DNA of 64,000 bases from Undaria pinnatifida (lineage: Eukaryota; Sar; Phaeophyceae; Laminariales; Alariaceae). Below, piece by piece: positions 46,770-59,489 of this stretch; within the stretch, counting starts at the first letter, position 1, and each line of letters starts with the position of its first letter. A model generated the notes under the pieces. The model did not search any database and had not been told where the DNA came from. It saw nothing but the letters and a program-made list of their open reading frames with translations. The stretch covers positions 2,242,944 to 2,306,943 of the forward strand of contig JABAKD010000022.1 of the NCBI GenBank assembly GCA_012845835.1, given 5' to 3'. Both the position numbers and the translations under genes were made by a program.

Positions 46770-48740
46770 GATTGTTTCTTCGATGGATTCCTCCAATAGT
46801 CGACGCGAACGAACCGGAAGCACAAACGTGTACCCTTGCTGTATGCATACATGCGCCCTCGGCAATCGAGTTGCAAGTCTTCTGTACAGTACTAAACACA
46901 CATTTTGTGAAAGCAGAGCGTTGATCAGACTGGGTGGAACGCGATGTGTTGGCGGGGGGGGGGGGGGGGGGATTTTGGTTGCATATATGTGAAACTCCGT
47001 TAAACGCTGTTGGGCCTACGGTGCGTTGCAACTGTTCATACTATTAATGGGAGCCGAAGCAGCAGGTGGTAGCAGGCACGAGGAACCATCGGAGATCGGA
47101 GGACAAAAGTTTCTCACCAGGCTGAAGCGGCAGGTGGTCACAAGGGAACGATCAAGGACATGATGATTTCATCGATGGGCTCGTTAATTTTCCCCTCAAG
47201 CCTGCCCTCCTTCTAGAGTCATTTCATCTTGTTCACAGTACAGGCTTTCCAATAATTATGTGGGATGCTGGCCCAGCTTAGAATTCTTAGCAGCACGTCA
47301 GAAAGGGTTTGTTTCACACCAAATTTGGTCTAACCGCTTCCGAATTTCTTATTTCCCCGAAATACCAGGCTGAGTTGCTCGTGGGCCAGTTTTTCTATGA
47401 GAGGGGCCGTAGTGTACTACCGGCAGAATGGTTATTGTTATGCGTGCATACCCTCTTTTGGGGCCTGTGTTGTTGTTAATGTTGTTATCACATTAACTCG
47501 CATAACCATGTCCGTGTCACAGGACAATGTATAGCGATACGAAAAAAGCGGCGAATGCGATCTTGTCGAGCATCTGCACGAGGAGGAGCGTGCAGCAGCA
47601 GCAGCAGCAGTAGCAGTTCGAATATCGTGTTGGCGTGTTGTGTGTGTGTGCAGTCATCGTTCTTCATGCTCGGCGTTTTTTTCTATACGGGGGAACGCAG
47701 TAATCAGGGACCAAATATGGAGAGGAAAAACAGGGGAATATATAGTTTTTAGTGTGTATCGCGGGTCCTGATTACTATGGTCCTCCGTAGCACTCAAGTT
47801 CCAAAGGGATAGTGTAGCGGCAGCGGGTCGAGCTGACCAGGTTGTTGTTCAACTTTCACCGCGGAGTTTCGGTTTACTGAGCCTGTTGGCCCACCCACTA
47901 TCTCTGTGAAGCTCGCTCTCAGTTGCCAGCGGAGCAATTGATTGCCTGAATTCCATATTTCCAGCGTTATGATCAAAGCCAGACGCATGCTACGGTATCA
48001 TAGAGGTGCACCATCTTTTGTCTGAGATTCCTCGCGTGAGGTCCTGGGAGCTCTATACTAGAGATGGGCACCGGATGAAAAAATAATCGGTCAACCGCGA
48101 TTTTTGGAAACCCAGCAGGCATGTGTGATCGCTCGGTTTTTTAAAACAAGAACTGACAGATTATGAGGTCCGGTTCACCGCTTAACCGGGTAAATCGGAA
48201 AACCGATTGACTTATTTTACACTAAAACGTGCCTGCAGCAGTCAGAATGGCGTGTTTATAAGCATGACAGCGTGAAGGTTTGTTGATCCAATGCCGATTG
48301 CGCCTATTTAGTAGTCTTGAAACATGGAATCAACCTGAAATATTAGTGGATTGTACGAGATAATCGACGTTGGATCACCCCCCACACACACCCCACTAGG
48401 GTTATAAACTAGAGCTGTGGGCCGGAAAGATTTCACCACTAATAGCTATATTCGGTAGCTGCCGTTAGACGACTAACTGTCTTTAGTCGGTAAGTCGGCT
48501 GGCGAACCCAGATGATGGCCAGCCGACCTACTTGCCGACTTAAGTCAGGCGAGCGAAGCGAGCCAATTAGGCCTCCCCGGCCGGGGGAGAGGGCGTCCAA
48601 AAAGGAAAAAATGCGGCCCCACATTTTTATACCATCCCTCGTATGTACTACATGCATGGAAACAAAATAAGCCGGATAGTCGGCACCTTCGGGAAACGAC
48701 TATTTGATTACTAGTCCGACTAATAATAGTTGGTTGCTTA
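46770..48740. other. Gene-free stretch
   Basis: Nothing with splice or coding support. At 48,058 the text TAGAGATGGGCACCGG looks like a hAT-type terminal sequence, but no matching inverted end was found. 48,420-48,740 is rich in TAGTCGG / CCGACTA words of an unknown repeat. Confidence 0.4.
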
Positions 48741-49950
48741 TATAGAGAACCTAGGACGCTCTCAGGTGGCCGACCGATGACGGTCTTCAGGGTTGCTCAC
48801 AAAGCCGTTGCGAGACGAACTCGAGCATCACATACGGTGTAGAAGATACATATTTCCGGTTGAATAGGGGCGCTCGATGGCCCAACTAAAGCTTACTGGC
48901 CGATGAACGGGGAGACGCCCAGATGCGGTTGAGAAGAATGAGCAGGAGAGGGGGTGCTCCGCTTGCTTCCTCGACGTCGACAGAGCGCTAGATTCCAAAA
49001 CCCTACTCGACCGACGTCTAGATGTCATCCATGCTCCAGAAGCCTATAGACAGTTGCGGGACTGCCAGAAAAAACTCGAATAGTCCCAAAACACGATCTA
49101 CTGAGAACCGTCATTCTAGAACGCAAACTACGAGTACGCCACGAGTATAGGATGGCATTGCCACACCATGAGCAACTCTGTAGGCTACGTGCTACTGCCG
49201 TGGCACTGCAGCAAGTGCTAACATGGAGTTGCACATTCGCTACTGAACATTGGTAATGATAATAGGCTGGTGTCACATATTTTCTAACACTCCCCCTCAA
49301 TGGATGTTGCGCATTCAAAATACAGCTGCAATGCCGCAAACAAGTACTCTCGTAGCCCAAAGCTTCCACCGTGGAGGTAACTCTTAAATCATAGCAGATC
49401 AAAGCACCGAGCTGTGTCGGGCTCTTAAAAGTCATGCTGGACTACCGTGGGTGAACTCCTCAAGTGCTGCTGATCCAGCTCCGGAACCCACCAAGGTTGC
49501 TTTTTGGTTGGTCCAGCTTTGCTTCGTCAAGACGACGAATATGAAGCGATCGTCCGATGCATTGACAAGTAGAAGCGTGGTGGTTCGACCGGATCGTTGT
49601 ATAGCCACTGAAAGATCAAGCAGGCCCCGCAGAAAAAATGGGTCAAACGAGTGCCTCAAAACACTCGTTTGTGATGCAATCCCCCGTAGTTTCCCCAGTG
49701 CAGTGGGCTAGTATGATACGTCACGAGGCTTTCATGAACTATTGAGAAACTACGACACTCTCAGGTGGCTGACCGATGACGGTCTTCGGGAGTTGCTCAC
49801 AAAGCCGTTGCGAGACGAACTCGAGCATCACATATGGTGTAGAAGATACACATTTCCGGTTGAATAGGGGCGCTCGATGGCCCAACTATAGCTCACTGAC
49901 CGATGAACGGGAAGACGCTCAGATGCAGTTTAGAAGAGTGAGCAGGAGAG
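48741..49950 (-). mobile_element. Ty1/copia-like miniature LTR element (TRIM-like), copy A
   Basis: Reading the minus strand: a partial 5' LTR (49,950-49,740), about 440 bp of internal sequence, the purine tract TTGAGGGGGAG at 49,300-49,290, and a 3' LTR starting TGTTAGAAAATATG at 49,289 and ending near 48,741. A polypurine tract abutting TGTTAG is the standard copia 3' junction. The internal part has no gag or pol frame, so it is a miniature or deleted element. The two LTR segments differ at scattered positions, which means an old insertion. Confidence 0.8.
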
Positions 49951-51459
49951 AGGAAAAATGTCGTTGAAACCGGTGTCTCATTTCACTGGTGAGCTTGTAA
50001 ATGCAATAGAATGCATGTGCATACCTGTACTACAAAGTTACTCTGAATCACAAAACATCGATTGACACGCATCAAAGGCTCGTTCAAATCACACGTTGTG
50101 ATATTACTGCGTTATAGAAGGCAAACGGGATGGTTTAACGTCTACCTCAAGACAGAAACTCCCCCGTTCGATACTTCTCTCGTTTTCGCTTACATAGCAA
50201 CACAAGTCAAGCACAACAATAAACATCACACTTTGAATATTCAGAACCTCTACATGTAGCCCCCAACCCCTCGCTACTCAGCTTGAGGCTGTATCGATAT
50301 TTTGGTGTCACTACTTTGGCACGCGCAATTCCGCAGGGAGAAGCAATATGATGTTCCTACGTACCACCCCCCGGAACCGCTAGTAATACGTTAAAAGCGG
50401 TGATGGGTCATCTAACGACAACAGCGATGTATGATCCGGAGACAAACGCTTTACAGTACTCAAACATATCACTCAACAACAACCGATCTTAGTCCGAAGC
50501 CTGATGGACTCTGGCGGATGCGGAATCACATCGTAGTTAGAAGAAATCGCATGCACTTATTATGTTCAAGAAATGCTTCAAATACGTCAGCTGTGAGTCC
50601 GATCAATTTACAGGTCGATGCTCATCTGCGTCAGTTTTATTATGATCATACCAAATACATGCAATAACAAATTATTTTCAACAAATCATATATTATTAGC
50701 AGCAACGATACGTACATCATCCTGAAGTAGCCAGCTCTTTCTTGCCATTAATAATACACCATCATTAAACAACAATATACAATCTACGTAAAACAACAAA
50801 TCACTATCAACAGCAATGGAACAGAAACCATGCGTACATCGCCACACGATAGGCAACATAAAAACTGTTATGAGCAATAGCATCAGTACTGCTGTAGATA
50901 ACATCACAAATAAGAGCACCCTAGATAGCACGGTAAGATCAATACTACTTCATGTCTCTCGCCACGAAATACTATCATGACAACTCAGTAGGAGTATCAA
51001 TTCGTATCTCCTATATGTATTGTCAACAGCAACACCACCCACGGCTGGCCATCATATGGATAGTGTGCACAAATAACGATACAATAAAACACAATGCATT
51101 ACCAATAACACACATTTGCCAGTGGTGGGCCGAGAAAATACTGAAAACAATAGTCTGGCTAGAATCTACACGGGTGCTGTGAGCAATGACACTTAAGCGG
51201 ACTGCCGTCCTGTGCCACAGCTTCTAGAACTACTGGGGTCCTCACCGCATTCATTCCATACGCCTATTCCGGAAGGTTTCGTTTCAGTTGAAACCGTCAA
51301 CACCTACTTTCATGTTCTACTGCATTTTACCTGAGATGGGCTTGCACAAAGAATAAGCCATCCAATAAGGTTATCCTCAACACAGGAGCTGTGCTGCTCA
51401 CCTCTGCTACTGCTAGCAGCAACTATTATTAGCGCTGCAACGTTGAAGAAGTATGGGCA

Positions 51460-51660
51460 CCCAGCCTATACTTAGCACTCTCCCTCAACGGAAAGCACAC
51501 AATAAACGAAACAAAAATAATGAACGTGACAAACGATAACCAGGACTTAGCACTCCAGTACTTAACTTAGCACTCCCCCTTGACGGAAAGTGCGCGATAA
51601 TATAATGAAGCAAAATAAATCTTAGCACTCACCCTCAACGGAAAGTGCACGACCACAAAA
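51460..51660 (-). repeat. Three copies of a copia-like polypurine tract/LTR junction
   Basis: On the minus strand, GCACTTTCCGTTGAGGG.GAG then TGCTAAG occurs at about 51,473, 51,561 and 51,622. The form equals the PPT-LTR junction of copy A with TGCTAAG in place of TGTTAG. It is probably a nested or slipped remnant of another copia family. Confidence 0.6.
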
Positions 51661-51689
51661 ACAAGCAAAAATACTGATCGTGACAAATG

Positions 51690-51958
51690 TGTTAAGATAC
51701 GGCCTCGAAAGGCCTGTAATTATCCGTATTGAGATAATTTGAATGGGTTTCGTATAATAAGGTTGGCGTTTTATATTCGGGATAGTCAGAAAATAAATCG
51801 GAGGCACGAGCCTCCGATCTCAGAAGCCATCCGGGGCTCTGGTGGAATCGAATAAAACTACGTCTCCACGAAGGCTAAGAAAGTGAGTACTCTCCGAGGA
51901 CCTGCTCAATTGGCAGACTTTCAGGGGACACTCTGTGTCTCCGCCCAATACCCTTACA
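51690..51958 (+). repeat. LTR-like repeat TGTTAAGATACGG...ACA, copy 1
   Basis: This 269-bp unit starts TGTTAAGATACGGCCTCG and ends TTACA. It contains a hairpin, CGGAGGC-acga-GCCTCCG. It is shared with 56,314-56,581. TG...CA ends suggest a solo LTR; flanking duplications are not visible. Confidence 0.7.
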
Positions 51959-52811
51959 CCATGGCGTCGTCGGCAGTGTTTGATGGGATTAGAAACTCAA
52001 ACTCGACTGAATTACTGATAATGGCCGACGATTACCGGCACTTGTTGGAGTCATCGAGTACAACTTGACAAATACTCACGAAACCTTACGGGAAAAAATC
52101 AGGTGCTTCGCTGCGATCATCTCGCCCAAGCAAAGCTGTCGGATCCCTCGGTCCTCGCTTCTGCGCCTGCCCCATTCTCATGAACTCAGCAGGAATATTA
52201 TGGTGGACAATGATGTCATCGTACCGCTCAGCTTGCACCGGTTGGCGCTTTTCCAAGGAATTCGTGAAATCGGCAACCGGGATCAACCGTCGTTATTATG
52301 TTGGCTTCGAGATCCTGACCGGGCTCATGCGTCGTGTTGACCAGAATCTGGCGACGTACCCTTCTGGCCTGCCTTGGTGTAATACAAGTACTTTTTATAC
52401 ACATACCCAAGTCTGTGTCGAGCTGCAGTTGTGCAAGAATCCTGAAAATCGCGCATCCGAGTCAGAGCCGGGCTGCTGAAATGTCTCACTGAACTGCTGT
52501 GTGTAGCAGGGTCAGCAGTAGAATCACGCGCCCAAGTCTGACTCGGATCGCTGAAATCACGGTATCGAGCTTCCTCCGGCCAATGGAAAAATCACGCGTT
52601 ACTGCTGTGTCTAGCTAGCAGTGTCCGTGCTGAAATGATGCGCCCGAGTCGAGCGGAAAAAATCATGATCCCGAGTCGGAGTCGAGGTGCTGATGATTAT
52701 ACAATAGAAAAATCACGCGTTCCTGCTGTGTGTAGCAGTGTCCGTGCTGAAATGGTGCGCCCAATTCGAGCGGCAAGAATCACGAGCCCGAGTCGGTATT
52801 GGGCCGCTGAG

Positions 52812-53708
52812 ATCAAAGCACCAAGCTGTGTCGGGCTCTTGAAAGTCATGCTGGACTACCGTGGGTGAACTCCTCAACTGCTGCTGCTAACCCAGCTCCG
52901 GACCCACCAAGGTTGGTTTTGGATGGTCCAGCTTTGCTTCGTCAAGACGACGAATATGAAGCGATCGCCCGATGCGTTGACAAGTAGAAGCGTGGTGGTT
53001 CGACCGATCGTTGTATAGCCACTGAAAAATCAAGCAGGCCCCGCAGAAAAAATGGGCCAAACGAGTGTCTCAAAACACTCGTTTGTGATGCAATCCCCCG
53101 TAGTTTCCCCAGTGCAGTGGGCTAGTATGATACGTCACGAGGCTCATAACCTATTGAGAAACTAGGAAACTCTCAGGTGGCCGACCGATGACGGTCTTCA
53201 GGGGTTGCTCACAAAGCCGTTGCGAGACGAACTCGAGCATCACATACGGTGTAGAAGATACATATTTCCGGTTAAATAGGAGCGCTTGATGGCCCAACTA
53301 TAGCTCACTGACCGATGAGCGGGAAGACGCTCAGATGCGGTTGAGAAGAATGAGCAGGAGAGGGGGTGCTCCGCCTGCTTCCTCGACTTCGAAATAGCCG
53401 CTAGGTTCGAAAACTTTATTCGACCGACGTCTACATGTCAGCCATGCTCCAGAAGCCTGTAGACAGTTGCGGGACTGCCAGAAAAAAAACTCGAATAGTC
53501 CCAAAACACGATCTACTGACAGAGAACCGTCATTCTAGAATGCAAACTAGGAGTACGTACGAGTATAGGATGGCATTGCCACACCGACAAGCAACTCTGT
53601 AGGCTACGTGTTACTGCTGTGGCACTGCAGCAAGTGCTAACATGGAGTTCCACATTCGCTACTAAACATTGATAATGATAATAGGCCAATGTCATCTATT
53701 TCTTAACA
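52812..53708 (-). mobile_element. Copia-like miniature LTR element, copy B
   Basis: A full-length LTR (TGTTAAGAAATAG at 53,708 to TTTCTCAATA at about 53,152) is followed by about 340 bp of the same internal sequence seen in copy A, then truncation near 52,812 (end GTGCTTTGATC). Copies A and B are closely similar over the shared LTR and internal region. Confidence 0.8.
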
Positions 53709-54674
53709 ACTGAATTAACTCGTGACGACTCACAGCAGCTTTAGTTATAACACAAGTGTACAGTGTGGTCGATGTTTCTGCCGTTCACACTGCTGTAGGC
53801 TGAAATAACTGCTTGCAGGTCCTGGAGTAGCCGTTGCACAGCTGTAGTGAATATGTCAATCAACCAATGCTGGTCACTCCATTGCAAGAGAGCACTGATC
53901 ACGATGTCGTTGGCAAGGGCGAATGTGTTTATGGTGTGCTTTTGGATGGCTTCCAACGGCTTACATTATTAACTATAATCTGCAGCTTGATTGGAGTTAT
54001 TGGTTTTTTTACTGTTGTTGGAGAATTTTGTGCAATCAATGCAGTCTGTGTGTTTTTTGTTTCGTCCCGTTTCCTTTCCAGCTAAACTGGCGGAGGTTAT
54101 TCCACACTTACTTAACGGTTCTCTTCTGGACACAACCTGTCTGTGTTCACGGGCATTTTCCGTTTTCTTCCCGGTGCATACCTTCAGTTACAGTCATAAC
54201 TTCAGTTACAGTACGCAGCATTGACATAGTTTGGATTTTAGCGGAGGTTCTAAGTCGTGTCTTGTGGACAAACAAGCAGGGCGACTGTTGCTTGTACTCG
54301 CCGCACGACGGTAGCCGTGACGGTGCTTTGATGAGCTTCGGCAGCATGAGTATGGGGTGTGCGAGTCTCTGGTTGCACATTGTGTTGATTTTGATGCAGC
54401 CTGGCGTCGTGCTTTACCATAACACGGATAATTCTCAGCAAATTAATCTAAGCACCAGACAATCCATCTTGAAAAGACGCATTATTTGCGAACAAAATCA
54501 AACACGCACTACTACTTGTGAAAACGCCACAAACAAGGCGCCACTTACTTGATGAAAAACCAACTCAACCTGGTTTTCAATGTTATGGGTGTTCTACAAG
54601 TAAAAAAATAGTTTAACCGTTTTCTCAGTTAACCGGCTAAAACCTGCTGAAAAACCCGGGCCACCTGCACTCTC

Positions 54675-55275
54675 TGCATTTTTGGTGGAAGTTCACGAAA
54701 GCTTCCATGAAAGCTTCCATCGCTTCCATGGAAGCTTCCATGAAATATTCTGTGGAAGCTTCTGTGGAAGCTTCTGTGGAAGTAACTTCTACCAAAGTTT
54801 TTCGTGGAAGCTTCCACGGAAGTTACTTCAACGGAAACTTCCACGGAAGCTTTCGTGGAAGTAAATTGTTTTTCCGTGACTTTCACGGAAGCGTTCACGG
54901 AAGCTTTCACGGAAGCTTTCACGGAAGCTTTTACCCAAGCTTTTACGGAAGCTTTCACGGAAGCTTCCGTGGAAGTATATTATTTGCTTCCACACGGAGG
55001 CTTTCACGGAAGCTTTCACGGAAGCTTTCACGGAAGCTTTCGTCGAAGTAAATTTGCTTTCACGGAAGCTTTCACGGAAGCTTTCGTGGAAGTAAATTTG
55101 CTTCCACACGGAAGCTTTCACGGAAGCTTCCGTGGAGGTCCAAGTAATAAATTGGAACTAATACATAATAACTATCTTCCACAGAAGCTTTGAAACAAAA
55201 TCCCGTGGAAGCTTCCGCGATAGCTTCCGTGAAAGAAAATTTCTGCCACGAAGGCTTCCGTGAAAGCTTCCGGCC
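54675..55275. repeat. 12-bp ACGGAAGCTTTC tandem array
   Basis: More than 30 imperfect 12-bp units contain AAGCTT, most regular at 54,885-55,050. The unit is close to an inverted repeat of itself (GAAGCTTC), so open frames appear on both strands with KASVKASVKA- or GSFHGSFHGS-like translations; these are artefacts. A diverged stretch recurs at 56,600-56,760. Confidence 0.93.
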
Positions 55276-55299
55276 TGTGGTTGACATACTCTTTAAATT

Positions 55300-55345
55300 A
55301 CATACCGGTATACCCTAACCCTACCCCTAACCCTAACCCAATGAA
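55300..55345 (+). repeat. Interstitial telomere-like tract
   Basis: CCCTAACCCTACCCCTAACC then CTAACCC, i.e. about five TTAGGG units on the other strand. Shorter tracts are at about 7,510, 23,590 and 24,645. Confidence 0.85.
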
Positions 55346-55453
55346 ACGCAACAACCAATGTACCGTAAAACCCCCTTCGTCTCGTACACAGCAGTGTGCG
55401 TCAAACATGCTGTCGAAAACGTGGTAAGCTCTACTGGAGGCACAGTGGTGTAT

Positions 55454-55484
55454 GTTAAGATACGGCCTCGAAAGGCCTGACAGG
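55454..55484 (+). repeat. Truncated copy of the TGTTAAGATACGG repeat
   Basis: Only the first 28 or so bases (TGTTAAGATACGGCCTCG, AAAGGCCTGA) are present; the sequence then diverges abruptly. Confidence 0.75.
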
Positions 55485-55599
55485 GTAACATCCACGAAAA
55501 CCGCAACAGAAGAGCAGCGCCCAGTCTGACCGTAGGATATACGGGTAACGCCCGCACGAACCGCAGAAAAAACAGCCAAAAATGGGCAACACTGACCCT

Positions 55600-55875
55600 A
55601 ACCGCAGTGCAGGGGGTGCAACACAGTAAAGGTACGTCTGCACTCATCGCAGATCAGCAGGCATCATTTAACCACGGGGGGGGTAGCACAGGAAAGCGTC
55701 GCCCAAAACGCCCACGCCCATCGCACCAAAACAGGCAGCATCTAATCTAGGTGCAGTGTAGGGGGGAAGGTAGCGCAGTAAAAGGTTGCACAAGAAGCCC
55801 ACGCCCATCGCACCAAAACAGGCAGCGTTTATCCCATGCACGGTGTAGGGGGGCAGCACAGTAAAGGGTCGTCTA
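55600..55875 (+). repeat. Tandem repeat of about 85-90 bp
   Basis: Units share GTAGC(A/G)CAG.AAA.G, then CCCACGCCCATCGCACCA, AAACAGGCAGC and GTGTAGGGGGG. Two full and two partial units are visible. Confidence 0.85.
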
Positions 55876-56004
55876 ACCCCCCGCCATGCCGATGGCCCGC
55901 GGGAGGGTTTTCGCATGACTTCTGCCTTGTGTTAGCGCCTGTGTTCCCCTCCATATCGACGAGGGCTCGCCTCGTCATAGTACCTTTTCTGTGGTTTGTT
56001 TGCC

Positions 56005-56108
56005 GTAGAACCTTTTCTGCCCCCCCCCAGCCACACCGGCGACATGCGGCGGGTTCTAGAGCCTTTTCTGCCCCCCCCACGCCACACCGGCGGCACGCGG
56101 CAGGTTTT
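56005..56108 (+). repeat. Tandem duplication of about 50 bp
   Basis: CCTTTTCTGCCCCCCCC, then CCACACCGGCG and GCGGC(G/A)GGTT occur twice in succession. Confidence 0.9.
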
Positions 56109-56313
56109 TAATGGGTGACTTTTGCCTTGTTGTAGGGTCTGCGTTTCTTTCAACTGCTTTTCTTCGCGTGTTCCTGGTTCCATAGCCAAACCGTTAGAGG
56201 TGTGGGAGTGGGTTTTGAGGAGCCGCATCTTCGACTCATGGTCTTGTTCGTAAAACCGTAGTTTCCCCGAATCTCCCATATTTCTGCATATGCGACTTAT
56301 CAGGGTGGGCTAG

Positions 56314-56581
56314 TGTTAAGATACGGCCTCGAAAGGCCTGTAATTATCCGAATTTGAGATCATTTGGATGGGTTTCGTATGATAAGGTTGGCGTATTATA
56401 TTCGGGAAAGATAGGAAATAGATCGGAGGCACGTGCCTCCAATCTCAGAAGCCATCCGGGGCTCTGGTGGAATCGAATAAAGCAACGTCGCTACGAAGGA
56501 AAATAAAGCGAGTACTCTCCGAGGACCTGCTCAATTGGCAGACCTGCAGGGGCACTCTGTGTCCCCATCTATAACCTGACA
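56314..56581 (+). repeat. LTR-like repeat TGTTAAGATACGG...ACA, copy 2
   Basis: 268 bp, similar to 51,690-51,958 throughout, with the same hairpin (CGGAGGC-acgt-GCCTCC). It ends CTGACA. Confidence 0.7.
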
Positions 56582-56769
56582 TGTACATAACAAATATATC
56601 CGTGGGAAGCGTCGTGGAAGCCGCTGAGATTCCGTCGAAGCTGCGGAGGCTTCAATGGAAGTAAAACGTAAAATTCCGTGGATGTTGCTTCCAACTTTTA
56701 GTGGAAGCTACTTCGAAAGCTTTCACGAAAAGCTTTCATGGCAAAATACGTGGAACGAATACAGGAATT

Positions 56770-59330
56770 TTGGGGCTCTAAAGGGATTGCACTGTTCTGG
56801 TGACTCATCAAGTAAGTGATTAAGCGTTCTCGGTACAAGAGTGGATACGCGTTCTCGGTACAAAAGTGGATAAGCGTTCTCGTTATTCAAGCGATTGCCT
56901 CATTACTCCAAGTAAGTGTTTTCGTATATACTTATTAATAGTTTTGAACAGTATACTAAGTTGACCCGATTCGAATCGTTCGTGCGAAAACGCCTGTTCG
57001 GCAAGAAATAGTCCTCCTGGTGTACTGGATCGCCTGGAGTGCAGATCGCCAGAAACGTCATGCCGCCGGTAACTTTACCGCTACGACCAGGCGAGCCTCT
57101 AGTCCCGGGCGAATGAGCACATCGCATGGGGCAAGAGATCAGCATTTTATCACACCACCACGGCTGCTACGTAACATGCACCCTTTGCCTCACATCTGAC
57201 TGCCTCGCCAAGCCACGAAGCCCCATGGGTGAAAGGCCAAGGCGAAGGTTGGAATAGGCGCATGCACACGACCAAGTGCGATGGAGGGTTAGCAGGTGGC
57301 CGGAATACTGTTAATAGGAGTACCGACGGGAAAAAAAACAGAGGAAGTTCCCATGGCATGTCAAATTTTAGTCCTTGACCGCATTAGAAAATAGATAGAT
57401 CTGTATTTAATGAGCGAAAAATTCGCCGAGACGCACTCGTCAGCAGGCAGTACGGGTCACCCACGGTGTATCTATGCATGTACGAAGTTACAGTACCGGA
57501 ATGCACGGGAGGTGCTGCGCGTCGCCCTTTGTCGTCTGCCAGCTACCTGCGCTGCTGTCTCCTCAAAAACTGCGGGGGGGGAAACGACGACGAGCGTCGT
57601 GTGACTAACATACTAACAAAGAACGAGGTCCGATCAAAAGCAACCAACTACCATGAACGCTTGGTACCGCATATACCAGAGACGCCAAGAAAAATTGCAT
57701 ATCATTGACAAGAGACCACCTGCATTTTGAAATGTTGCGGAACCAGTGCCCAATCAAACATTGAAAATCGTCATCACCGACACCAGACTCCCCCCCCCCA
57801 CCATAAAAAGCAAAAGCAAAACCGGAAAGCGACGAGCAGTTGCCACGCCAGCCCACCGTCGCTTGATCGTTCAGCACCGCATGCACGCCTAAAAACAGAC
57901 CGCATCGCCACCACCAATCCATCAACCAACAATTCCTTGATTCTAAATCGACCGTGAAATAACCGGAAAAAAAGCAACGAAAGATCAAGCATAAAGCTTT
58001 CACGTACAGCAAGCACTGTACCTCTCCGACCCCACAATCTTCCATCCCCTCCATCCTAGAAGATAACCAGTATAAAGCAGCGGCGAGAAACAACAGGGCA
58101 GCAGCAGGGGCCCCAAAACTTCGAAAAGCTTCGTGGGCTCGGTTAAAGATGAACGCGCCACATCCCCCACCATCGGCCATTTGCAATCATTCGCGTACAC
58201 CAGCCCAACTAAAAAAAACGTTGAACCAACCATCGGACTTTCGATAAAACCACTTTCCGCTGCGCCGACGACGGCGACAGCAGTACCACACTGTATGTAA
58301 CCTGGCAGTTTCCAGTGGAAAGCCCCTGTCACCGTTCGGGCAACCGAAGCAGAAACAGCAGCGGTCTCGAATGAAAAAATACACCATAATCGCCGACATA
58401 TCCTCCCTTACCAAGAAAAAGAAAAAAAGTCGCGACAGCAACAACAGTGAATCGCAGTCCAACCTTACACCTTCCGGTCCCGTCAATGAAGCCGCCCCGT
58501 TTATTAGTTGATGCCGCCCACATCATAGTTCACTCTGGATTATTCTCGGCGTTTTCCACAGAATGTCCTTAAAACTTTCCCCAGAATTTTCCTCGAGTTC
58601 CCTCGAGATTCTCTTGTAGGATTTTCTTGGAAATTTCTGCAGATTATCCGCACCAGTTCCGACGGGGGGAAAAAACCAACGCCGCAGGCACCAATTAACA
58701 ACACCAAGTCCGAATAAGATTAGACCCTGACCGCTCCACTTCAGCCCCACCTCGAAGACCTGCCTGCGACCGTTACACGAGCCAAAAGTGCCCCCGCCAC
58801 CGCCTAATCACGGCACGGAGGCACGGAACGGCAAAATACAGAACGGAATCATCCCGGGGGCTTCATGTGCTGTAAAACGACCGTCATTCACACGGCCCAG
58901 CGGCTAGTAACCCCCCCCCCCGCCTCTCCTCCTAACCTCTACTATCTCCGTTCCACCCTCTACATGTCCGATGATGGACGGGTGGGTGAGGAAGCTTGGC
59001 AGACACGAGGCAAGGCCTCCTTTTCATCATCAAACCCTCACCCCAACCATCCTTCCCTCAACTTCCAACCGTCCCCTATCCCCCCACCGATCACGCCTCC
59101 CGAACTAAAAACGACTGTCGGAGTCAGTCAGTCGGCGCAATTCATAACCCCATCATATGCTGTCCGTCCGTCCACCTGTCCACCCGGAGGAATGCACGTG
59201 TCCAAAAACACACAAACCATTGGCCCGTATATTTAGAGCTCCGTCTGATCAGAGGGTCATGGCTTGCGACGGAGACAGATGTACGGTAGATCGACAAATG
59301 CCTGGCTACCTGCTACCTCCTTAGCATCGA
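56770..59330. other. Gene-free stretch
   Basis: Only short direct repeats (GCGTTCTCGGTACAA(G)AGTGGATA, twice at about 56,824-56,880) and C-runs are visible. A 190-codon minus-strand frame at 57.6-58.2 kb has no ATG, domain or splice support. The 3' untranslated region of the KH gene should start at 59,335. Confidence 0.45.
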
Positions 59331-59335
59331 TTTTA

Positions 59336-59489
59336 TCAGTAGCGTGATCCACCCCCCGTCCCCGCCCCACCCCCTCCATTCCTGTCACCCCCGCGGGAAC
59401 CCACCCGGAAGCTACTACCTCCTCCGCCACCTCCACCCCCGCCGCCCCCACCTCCAGTAGGCTTGCGCTTGGGAGGAAGGGATTGCCAT
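59336..59489 (-). CDS. KH gene terminal exon: Gly-rich tail
   Basis: The first base completes AAA from the previous exon. WQSLPPKRKPT, a 13-residue Gly run, SSFRVGSRGGDRNGGG and SRY then TGA. The acceptor is cctacag|ATGGCA. Confidence 0.9.

Noticed and set aside
48058-48260. A hAT element starting TAGAGATGGGCACCGG
   Set aside because: No complementary right end or target duplication was found within the following 7 kb.
54629-55193. Frames reading KASVKASVKA or GSFHGSFHGS
   Set aside because: They are translations of the 12-bp satellite.
56903-57145. Minus-strand frame with TPGDPVHQEDYFLP
   Set aside because: A short isolated frame without splice or family support; it may be a transposon remnant but I cannot show it.
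57605-58186. A 193-codon minus-strand frame that looks membrane-like
   Set aside because: No ATG at its start, no recognisable motif, no phase-matched neighbouring exon and local GT-rich composition.
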